This document shows, piece by piece, positions 38,401-50,400 of a DNA stretch of 64,000 bases. The notes under the pieces were generated by a model. The model was not told the origin of the DNA. It did no database searches and saw only the letters and a program-made list of their open reading frames with translations. Both the position numbers and the translations under genes were made by a program. The stretch lies in assembly GCA_030141605.1 (NCBI GenBank), contig JAQGDQ010000167.1, forward strand, positions 273,877 through 337,876, written 5' to 3'. Every line of letters begins with the position of its first letter. The stretch's first letter is position 1. The DNA is from Tubiluchus corallicola (taxonomy: Eukaryota > Priapulida > Priapulimorpha > Priapulimorphida > Tubiluchidae).

Positions 38401-41400
38401 ATTCCTCTTAAAAAATTTATTACGTAAACACCTTAAATAATGTATATGTTATGGTTACAGAGCAGATTCACACAAGAATTCTATAAAAACTGATTTCATT
38501 TTGAAATCAAACTTGAGCGAAAAAGGAAAGTTGAAATGGAACACAGCCTGTGTTTGAACTAGGGACCTCTCACTTACAAGGTGCAGAAATAATGGCTAGA
38601 CTACTGTGCCACAGTCTTAGTTCATTTCTTATAGCTGGTTAATCAATTTAGCATTCTGAAATTTGGTTTGCTCATGTTAAAATAGTTACTAACTAACCAG
38701 ATTAATTTTCTGCAATTCATTTAAAACCTGAAATAATCAGTGAGTAACTGGCTAATGTCTGTTTCAAATCCAGGCTGATTTGATGTGGTTTAGATAGTTC
38801 ATATCTAAACTGTGTCCAAAATTTTTCACTTTTATTGTCAATTATAAAAACAATTTTAAATTAAAATCAGTGTCAGTAAACTCTGCAAACGTACATCTTA
38901 TTACCTATTTCTATCCTCGTCAGCATGACCAAGCCACAAGCGTTGCACCGACGGTACGCTCCATTCAAGCGCGACTGCGTCCACTGCATCACAACTCATA
39001 CCTTTCTTCTTGTAAACCCATTCCTTGATCGTGATTCTTGGAACATCTGCAACAATGTTCACTGCTGATGTTCAATGTTCACTGTTCATGTTGCTTCTGT
39101 GCTAAATGTGGCACTTCGCTGTTAATGCTTACAAGTTTATTATGAATTTACCTTGGTGGTGCTACAGTAAGTTTTTTCTTATAGTATTAAGAATAACTGC
39201 ACACATAGATAATGATATATACATTGAGTGTTAATGTATATACTAGTACATGTAAAAATGTACTAACAAGGGCTATCAGTATACCAATATCTTATCATAC
39301 AAAGACGTGTAAATATCAAGTCATATTAGTAAGTTACAAAAACCGTATTGCTGTTCAAAGACAAAGTTATTGTAGGCTTTATGCTGATATGTAGGTTTCA
39401 TTCAGCGTATCAGTTTTACGATACACATCAGCATATTTCTCCAAATCTCTTTTCCCATATTATTTGAATTTAATACTATCCACTGCACAGAGATAGAACC
39501 GAGAAAAATTTCTTAAAACTACCAAAGTAACGAAGTTAAAAAAATCTTCCTTGTCACTAAATGCTATTAGAATAAAACATTTTAAAAAGAAAATGGAGAG
39601 ATGCAAATAGGTATAAATGCACATAGATGGGAGGTAGGTAGGTAGGCAGGCAGGCAGGTAAGAACATTAAGTAAGCTAAATACATTGATCCAAAAACAAT
39701 GAGATTTCAAATGTTTGCTGTTTGCAGCTAGCAATCAACCAGACAAAAAATGTCACAATTAAGAGCCAAGGGAAAACTTGTCAATGCAGTACTCATCAGA
39801 TCACCTGTGGCAAGTGCAAGGCCCTTAATCAAAACTAGTACCGAAGTTCTGGCAGTGCCAACCTGAAGAAAACCGACATATTAATCAACCCTCACCTAAT
39901 TTCTCTGTTTCCTTTTCCTTGTGCAGCGGATAACCACCACTAGGAGGCGGAGTTGATGGTCGCTCTCCGGACTCCGTCTCTTTTTGTTCTTGCAACTTTT
40001 TGCGCGCCAAAAACATGTGATGATTAAGGTTAAACAAAATAGCATAAACACTCTGACGGAGCGGGCGGTAGACTTCTAACACAGAGGGCAAGTCATGGGA
40101 GACCTCTTCCTCCAAACAAATGGACAGCTTCAGCTCCCCCTGTTGGGGAAATAGAAAAATAAATTGCCATCAGATTATTGCTCAACCTATAATTTTCAAT
40201 GACTAGTTACACAAAAACACATCAACTTGCAAAGATTATAAGTATATTGCTACAGATAAAAATGTCGCAATAGTAATATAAGAGAAATCTTGGTGTAGAA
40301 TTTTAAGATATCTGGCAAACACACCATTGCACATACTTTAGCACATCTGTGAATTCACCAGTAATACAGCGAAAAACTAGCGAGCAGGAGAGGTGCTGCC
40401 ATCTAAACAGTGAAAACAGAACTAAAACACAAATACTTCCATTATTCAAGCTCAGTCAAGTCAAACAATTGTCTGTCACTTTTTTGCAGTGTTGCAATCT
40501 CAAAAACTCTGTACAATAGAACAAGTCAGTGGCTTAGCTGAAATTCAGCTGAATAGGTATTTCCAAGAAAGTGTTTGTACCCCAAAACACTTTCCTCAAA
40601 AACTCACTTCACAAATTTTTTCACAGAGTTGATTTCTATGATTGCAGAAATTACTGACACAGAACATCATAGTCTCAATTCTTTGCTTTACGAATTTCAT
40701 CAAAAGCAAAATTTGGCATTTTTGCCGACAACAACTTTTCACATTTTGCGCACGCAGTGGAGCCAAAAAAAGTTTATACTTGTGTCAAATGAGCGGTGAT
40801 TTTGTCGTCTACTTTTAAAGTCTCACAATGAAAATGAACAGTTTAAAAAAGCTTGTAGTCATTTAGAAGAAATCTTGAAATTTTATATCACTTATGCTGT
40901 CTTGTTGCGTACAGTGCTCACACTAGAAGTAAAGTTGTATGTATAAAAGTTGTAAATTTAAACTCTTAAGATGGCACAGCCATTTTACAGGTAAATCGCT
41001 AGAAAAAAGTTTAGATAACACTGGGTAAAACATGAAAAAAATATTCAGAGCATTCGCAGCATACTAGTTCAAAGTACTTTATTTGTCAATATGATCAATA
41101 AAGTGTTTTTTGGTGAATCAGTGAATCATACTGGGATGGTGATGCAGCGCCTTTTAACCGGGTAGCTTAAATATTTCAAATTTTTAAGAATTTTCTCTTC
41201 CAATTACGCAAGTCTTTCAAACAGGTAAGTATAATGCTAAGTAATATAACTTTGCAAGGAAACTTCTTTGGGATATACGTGAAAATTCTCTTTTCTTTCT
41301 CTTTAAAGAGAAACGACAAGTACGCAAGCATCTCAGGACAGGTGAGTGATTGCACCTGAGCTTGGTCATTTCTCCCCATCTTCTTATGTACGTTTCATAC

Positions 41401-44400
41401 TTTCCCACTCACTCTCTCTTTATTCACTCTCATATTCCCTCTCCTGCTCCAACTATCTATGGCCACTTTCCATTCCTCTCGCTCACAAGTTTAAAGATCG
41501 CTAATTTTTTTTTCTGGCAAACATCTATCTTTTTTGGGAAACAAACTCACGATACTCACCTGTGACAAAACTTGATAGATCCACGGCGCCATCAACCCTT
41601 TCTGATGACGCTGGCTAGAAATGCGTACCACTTCTGGCGGAATCTTTGGAAGAGAATATTCAGATCCCTACAAAAGAAAAACAAATTATTCAGCACCAAG
41701 GCCACTGCAGAACTTCTGGCAACACATCGCATTTTTGAATAAAAACCTATAAAAGTATCCCAGACTCCACAACTGATTATTGGGTAGCGTAGCATTGGGA
41801 CGTCGCAGGTTCAACACTCAACCAAGTCGTACCAGATTTAAAAAATGGTACCGCTCTGTTCTACGACCAAGCACTCAGATTTATCGAAATAACATGCAGG
41901 TAAAAACAACCGGGACCACCTTGGAAATAAGTATTGAAAAAATTAAGGTGATATCCTTGGATTATGTCCTAGACGAAATTATTATTATTATTATTATTAT
42001 TATGATCTGTTATTAGTCACATACTTGTGCGGCTTTCATGTCACCTAAAAGCATCTTCAGAATCTCAGTTCTGATAACATACATAATAAATCTCACATCT
42101 ACACAGAAAGGTACTTTTTTGTATGTACCACACAGAATTTTGTTGCTGTAAAAATTTTATTATTTTACCTCAATATGCAATGATGCTGACAACAATAACA
42201 ACAGCAATATTTAGTAAAAAAATAAGTTTTTCAGCATAATGCACAACAAGAATAAAATCACAATTACAGCTTTATTACATGAACAACTACGTTTTTTAGA
42301 TTCTGCACCTCTTTTTACTGTTAGTTCAAATTTTGTTACACGACAAATGGCGTTACCTTCTGGTGAGGAGAATGTGGCTGTCTATGCTGTATCTGTGGCT
42401 TTGCTTGCGGGTGAGCATAACCACCTCCACCAGCCTCGGGACTGAGTCGATGATTCGGAGTGGAGTTGCCACTATCTGAAGAGCTGAATGTCAGATCGTT
42501 CATCTGCCTCGACAAAGCTGCAAATGTCAAATGGCATGTTAAAAATTGACAGTCGCCAACGCTTAAACGAATCGAAATCACTACGGCAAGCTTTTTAAGT
42601 GACATTGCAATCAGACTAATTAAAAAAATTTATTCAAATCAATCGCTTCATACAAATGAAAATGCCACTGAAAATAATGTCATCTCCTGTTCCATCTTAC
42701 AAATTCATAACCTGACATACCTTTCCTCAAAACAGACAGACCTGACATAGAGAAAATAGTTCAACAACAACAATAACAAAAAATTGGGTATGCTTGGTGA
42801 GATTAAATCAAATATAATACATTTCTCTAACACAAATATGCCACTTCAATTTTGTTGTTCCTAAGTTAAAGGAAGATGGGACGATTTTTCATATACTACC
42901 CCTTTTTCAATTTCGATAAAAAGTAAACGTTTTAACACAATGAATACTGCAAAAGCATTTCTGATAAATAAATAATAGTTTAAGAACTTAATTAATGGCG
43001 GGCGAGTTCAACTATTGATGACATCACAAACTAACATAATTTTTAACAGCAAAAATATTCCACGAGTGTGTTGCGAAAACAGAAATTGAAGTACAGTGCT
43101 ACTGTAAGATAATCAGTGTGTTGTGCTAAAACTAGGCAAGTTTTAAGATAAAAATTCAAATTTGAAATTTACCACTGTGTTCACGCATGAGCTGTCGAAT
43201 GTGTGTAGTTCGTCACAAACTAACACATCTGAACCAAGAGGTAAAGCACGTTTTTTCTGTGCAATGCGTTTCCGAAATGCAGGCACTAGTGCCCATCTAA
43301 CTAGCGAATGGCAAAATGCATGTAACAGCGAAGAACTGTGAGGTAACAATTCTTTCATATCACTTTTGAAAAAATAGAATGTTTCCCTTCAATATTTTAA
43401 AGAGTAGACTCCTTTGACCTACAATTTAAGATTGGGTCTGGGTTTGCTTCAAAATAACTCACCGGGAATCTGTCCATCTCCAGCGCCAAAGCTGTTATTA
43501 TAGAGGCCGCCACCATCCATCACATCCATTCCAAATCCCATCTGTGTCAATAAATTTAAAATTACAATTAAAACCGACTGCCTCCTATAATGTTTTCTTT
43601 TCTTACGTAAACTAAGACTAAATAAGGGAAAATTAGTCTTAGTGCATGATAATTTTCATTACTAGATTTTATGTTCCGATCAAATGTCTTTGTCCTTTTG
43701 TCTTTTTATTACATTACAAATCACAGCCAATTATAACAAATGTAACATAAGAAATAATTTAACATAACTTACGCGTGCTTCTATGGAATCGTGAGACATA
43801 CGCTGTCGCATCTCTGCATTAAATCTTTCCATACCAGTCTGACCTCCCGGAGGTTCTATGACTATCTGTGGAGCTCCAGCAGCTCCGTACCCCATACCTC
43901 CTGAACTGTACATACTCATCCCACCAAACTATAATTTAATAAAAAATTAATGTTGGTCACCAAATTTATATTATTATTATTATTATTGAGTTTATTTCGT
44001 ATACAACTCGAAATAAATTCCAAATTCGAAAAAATAATTGTACAAGCTGACACAAGGCAACATAAACAACAAGAACAGCACACACAAGACTAACATAACA
44101 TCTTTTGGATATAGTTTCATTTTTACAGCAGCAGCAAAGATATGAGAATCGTATTTTAGTGTGCACTCTGAGATATTCCTGTCTAAGTGTATGGATTCTA
44201 CACTTACAGTATCTTACTGTGAAAATTCATACGGAATAAACAGACCTTTGTGAGTATCACAATTAGCAAAGATTTTACAGTTTGGTGTTTGTGACTTTCT
44301 GTACAATTACAATTTTAAATGTAAATAAATTTAAAAAAATCAAGTTATTAAATGTATGCAAAAGAAGATTTTACAGTTTGATGTTTGTGATTTTCTGTAC

Positions 44401-47400
44401 AATTACAATTTTAAATGTAAATAAATTAAAAAAATCAAGTTATTAAATGTATGCAAAAGTAAGGCAAAGCAGAGGCTAATTAGTAAATGGATGGGTGACT
44501 GCCCAAAAAGTTGCAAATGTAACCAAGAATCTCTTCCAGGACAAAAACTCATCTTAGCTTATACTTTGTACAGCATTTAAAAGCCCAGCCTTCGATGCGT
44601 TTTACAGCAATCAAGCTGTTTTGGAATTGAGTTCAGAACTATGGTTTAATAGTTCTGTATTAGTTTCCTAGCATTTTTATTTCAGGAAGTTAGTCAGATT
44701 ACAGTGATTTCTGATTTTCGTACAACACTAGATATAACATATTTTCAACTAATGCAAGATATCACTCAGACAAGCACAGTCAAGCATGGGAATTTTACTC
44801 AAAAAACAGTGATAATCCTAAAGGGCTAGCCTATGTTACAACCCGGACCCCTAGTGTGTCTTTAAGAGTCATCATAAGTGTAAAGAGACACAGAGTTGAA
44901 CACCGGGGACTGTTGGGACATTCATCGCATTTTCATAATTGATTGATCAGACAGAAAACCGATTCATAATTGATTTACAGGCGCATTTTAGGTGAAATTA
45001 GGCACACATGGAAAATATGAGCACTGCGCGTATAAGAAACCTTTGCATCTAGGTGCCAACACGTTAATCTACTGCGCAAAGGTAGTGCCATATTACTTCA
45101 TTTTACGACAATGATGGCTACATTCGTGTTTACCGTTTTGAGCATTTTCTGAAAATAAGTTGTAAATCGTATTAGCTCTTAGTAGTACAATCGATTTGAA
45201 TCAGTGCGAAATAAAAGATGAAATAGATCATAAATGATTATTCATCCCCAGGACCTCAACAATGTGCTGGTAAATTATTAAGCCTAAAATTAGAAATTCT
45301 CAATTGCTAATTAGAATTTCAAGAACTAAAAATTAGTACATTACAATTACAAACCCTATTTCCAGTGAATTGACTGGGATCCATCATCTGTCCGGGCATA
45401 AGACCAAGAAGAGGCGGAATATGAGACGTACCACCTCCAGTACCTGCACCACCTCCTAATCCTCCGCTCTGAGTCTTAGTTTGAGTTCTTTGCACAGCAG
45501 TCGGATCCATGCGGCGACCTGAAATAGTGAGAGTGAAAGAAGGTATCTTTCTTATTTTACTTAAAAACTAATTATAAAATAAATGTTATAAGTCATTGAT
45601 TTACAATAAAACTATATTAAATAAAACACCTAACTGTCTTTAGACCTAAAACTGACGTAAAATAGACGAGATGTAAAAGAAACGTTAGACTACAACTTAC
45701 GCTACTAAATACAACTTACACAACAAAATACAATTTACACTATTAAATACAAGATACAAGACTACAAAATACAATTTACACTATCAAATACAAGATACAC
45801 GTCTACAAAATAAAATTTACACTATTAAATACAAGATACACCACAAAATACAATTTACGCTATTAAATACAAGATGCACTGCAAAATACAATTTACAGTA
45901 TTAAATACAAGATACACCACAAAATACAATTTACACTATTAAATACAAGATACACTACAAAATACAATTTACACTGCTAAATACAAGATACACTACAAAT
46001 ACAATTTACACTGCTAAATACAAGTTGCACTACAAAATACAATTTACACTATTAAATACAAGCCACACTAAAAAATACAATTTTACACTATTAAATACAA
46101 GTGTAGACTATAACACCCCTCCCCCCGAAGTTTATTGATCCCTTTTTGAGTCCCAGGCGTTTATCGACCCCTTGGATAGTCCCCTTGACTACTTTAGAGA
46201 CCCCTGATTTAAATTAAAAATTAATTGTACGAACCTCCATGAATTTTCGTGTGATACTGAAGGAAGCCTTCCTTTGTTCCAGAGTTATAATACTGAACTG
46301 AGTTTCTAAGCTTTGCAATAAATGGATCTTTGTCTTTGCCCATTGTCTTGAAAACTAAATCGCCGACAGCTTCCAAGTTGTCTGTTGATGGCAGAGCGCG
46401 CACAAAAGCAACGACCGCACGGATGAGTTTTTCATTATTTTCAAGGCCCTAAAAGCAGACAAAAAAATTGAGCATTTTACGATTAGAAATCCAAATACGA
46501 ACAAATAATCAATAAACTTCATCCTTCTTATTTAACCCTTAGCCGACCAAGGTGGAGTAAAAAAAACTACCCCAGGAGTGTTTGCTCACATTATTTATAT
46601 TGATGTACACAACGAAAAATTTTCAAACTAGTGGTGATTAAATATTTTTAGATTTCTTATGCAACAATGCTTTGGTTTTGTTGAAAAGTAGTATTCGTGC
46701 TTTTTCACAAAGCACGAGTCCCAGTTACTACCTGATGTGGGTTAACTTATTAACCCCCTTGGTCTTTTATGTAGGCAAAATTTTGGAATTTACTTTGCGA
46801 TATTTTTCTTTCTGGCAGCATCATGTGTTTACTTTCAAAACTGAGAAGTGCTGCAAACCTCCAATTTGGCCTACAGTTCTGCAAAGAGATTTTTCTAACG
46901 GTCTATTGAGAAATTTAAGTTTGGAGACATTCTTCATTTAGTAATATGGCAGGAACTTTACCTGTACAGATGACTAAGCTTGCAGCTGATGAAGATAAAA
47001 TTTTAGAAGATTCAGCAAGTGAAGGGTAAGTGGATATCTTAGAATTAAACAACGAACATCATTAAGCTATTATAAAAATTTTTACAAGACTTGAAAAAAC
47101 CAAGCATAAATAATATAGCATAAAAATATAGTGCAATGGTGGAAAGCCACTTTTAATCCTTGATGCCCTCATATATCTTGCCTCAGAACTTGGTTTTGTA
47201 CTAACAGGAGCACCTCAATTACCAGCTGGTCATTCTGTCCAGTTAGTAACACAGTTATTAAGCAAAACTTTCATGGGGTAATTTTTTACGCCACATGGTC
47301 TTTATTGTAATATAAAAAACCCTTGGTCAGCTAGGGGTTAATTATATTAACAGCTAGTGACACGGCAAAACCAAGAATAAACTTCCCGACAGTGTTTGTG

Positions 47401-50400
47401 AACATACTGCACATAATGCAATGTCTTATTAAGTAACCTGCTGTTATTAATTTATCCTTAGTTTCAAGACTACCCCGTAGACATTTATATTAACCAATTT
47501 CCTACTAAACAGGTATGAAATCACCAACCATTGTTAAGTGATAGCAGACATTGCGGCATTATCGCAGACATTACATACTCTGCTTTTCAAAGAATTTGTG
47601 ATTTACAAATCCTTGTAATAGCAATTCAAAGATTACTGTGAGTTCAGATACTATCTAGCAAAGCAGAATCTCACTAGAGTCGCAAACTCTTCCTGCCCCA
47701 ATAAATGTACATCACAACTCACAGTTTAGTAAATTCGAGTTAACTTAAAGGCTTATAACACCAAAAGACAATAAAGTTTATTTAATGCATTTTTAATGAC
47801 TACACAAAAAGAACTCATGGTTATTATTAAACAAAAGAGATTTATAAATTAAAGAACGTACCCTTTTCTAGCAAATTTCGAACGCGTGCATTGCCGTAAA
47901 GATTGCCATGTTTCGCGTTTTTGGCGCGAGTGAGAATGACGTACGAGGTAAGTTATCGATGCTTGTTTACCAATCTTTGGTGACCTTATGACTGTACTCA
48001 TAACGTCATTTGTTTCGTGCAATGAAAAACGGTGGTTCTTCAAATTTAATACCGTATTCGTAATGAAAGTAGAATTTTATGTTGTAAAAGCTTAAATATT
48101 ACAGTGAAGGTTTAGTTTGACGTCAAAAAAATGGTTAATGCAACAAACTGGCTTGCACATAGTAAAAACACGTGTAGCAAGAAATAAATGCAGAGATTAT
48201 GCCTTTAACAATATTCATAGCAGAAACCAAAATATAAGGTTTTTCCGTGATAGTACCACAGTATAGTACCATCTGTTGACAAAATGCACGCTTTTGCAGA
48301 AGAATGTTCATCTGTTACCTTCAATTCGTCATCATCTTGAGATAGCAGCATTTTGTGAAAATCTGTCAGACATTCTTCTGCCAAAATGTGGTTACCTAAC
48401 AGAAAAATTTGAAGAAGATGCCTTATAATTAAGTTTGTGCAAACGTACAATGTTCATTCAGAAACCCACAAATCTAAAATAATACATAATGCAAACCCAT
48501 CAAGAAACAAACTGTAACAGCAGAATGGCGGTTGCTAAGCAACAGCACCAGCTGATTGAGCAAAATGCCAGATCAATAATTACAAATAAAGCTAAACAGC
48601 CACAAATGTGTTTAAATTTCTATAAGGGTCAGTTTAAATATTGATTTTAACAGACAAATCTCTTTAATTATGTAAAATAATTTCATAGTTACGCTAATAA
48701 GTACTAAAAAAATTTCAAATGACAATTATAGTCCTGCACTGAAACTTCTGGCAATTAACAGAATCAAATTAATACAAAGCAAGTTTTATACGATAGATGA
48801 GTTCCTATGCCCTAAAATGTAAATTTTATTATCTATAATAAATTTACTAAAATTGCTGGTATTATTAACCCATGAAGTTTATTAATGATCTGCAATGACA
48901 TTACCAGTACTAGATGATTCCCCTCTTCTTTTGAGGAAAAACACGAAACTTGTTAAAAACAGTGGCCCAGTTTGGCCTGTCTTAGCCTTAAATTTTCTTT
49001 CTAGTATACTAAACACTTTCACTGCAGGCTAACTGGTTGATTGAAAGTAAGAAGTACATGGCTAAGACATAAAAACTGTACATGTAAGAAGAAAGAAGAC
49101 TAAGATTCCAGCTAATTGACTTTTAACTGGCATTAGCTATTAATATTATAAGCATTAGTTTTTTTATGATGTTATTTATGTTGTAGTTTAATATTTATAA
49201 CCAGGGCTACTATTTCTGCTAAAAAGCTCAAGAACTTGGCAGTAAGCTTTTGGGCTGGTATCACTTGTCCTTACTTCCTGTTTCAAGCCTTGTGTTATGT
49301 TGATTAACTGTTTGAGTAATGAGTATGGTATTTTGTTTTAACTCACGTTTGCAGCTACCCCTATCATTTTGACACTTACTATTGCTTTGATTTTGGTAGC
49401 TGTTGTGTAAGGAACTCAAAACTGGATGGTATCATACACTCATCTCTAAACAACTCTTTTTTGTGACACTTGCACTTTTAACTAGAATGATTATAACGAT
49501 TTGATACATTATGCACACTATATACACATAAAGCAAAAACAAATAGGCATCGATAACTAAGGGTACTAGTATCATGCTGTAGAAAATTAATTATTTGCAG
49601 TGCTTTGTCAGGCTAGGTCTAACTACTGCTAAATTATCCAAGTGAATAAAGCACTTACAGCAAACTTTCACAAGATGAAAACAACCTTATTCTCCTGATA
49701 TAATTATCAAATAAAATGATAAGTGTAAAACAGAGGCTTGATCTATTTGAATTTGATAAAAAAGGCAAAATGTCAAACCTAATAAAGAGGCAAATAAGCA
49801 GAATCTGTTAGGATGCAAGTCTAGCGTCTTGGCCACCTCGTCCATGATGTACTCCTTTGTTTCTAAGTTTCCTTTAAATGTTAGTTTCAGCTGTTGTGAT
49901 GAAAAGTAACGCGGCGGATCAAAGATGGCATATTCTGAATCTTGCGCAAGCAAACCAAAAAAGTTGTTTTCCCTGCAGCAAGCAATTACCTCTTGATGAT
50001 GATCATCCATTGAGTATAAAACTGAGACCCCTAGATATTGAAGAGCAAGACGAATGCTTGTATGAAGTGCTGGAGGAGGGACCCACCATATTTTTGGCGG
50101 TGGTGTGCCCTTGTTGTAAATATGCTTAATAACTTGTGCAATTTTACGACGATAATCAGATTGCAGCTTTCCATATTCACTGAACCGTGCTTGTTCTATC
50201 GCCCCATTAAAATAGACGTATAATTCAATAGCTCCACTTGTGTAGCATGTTTGAACCAAAATAGCCAGAAACTGAACCATGCGATTCCATTGTCCCCCAC
50301 AGATCCAATCGGAAAAGAAACCTCCATAAAGTCTATCTAAACAACTTTCACCATCAACAACAAGTGCAAACTGTTCTGAATCTGGGGCACCAATTCGTTT

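Noticed and set aside
47849-48043. Minus-strand frame of 64 codons as an extra FAM120A exon
   Set aside because: The exons at 48319-48395 and 46235-46448 already join in phase 0, and this frame has no similarity to the family.
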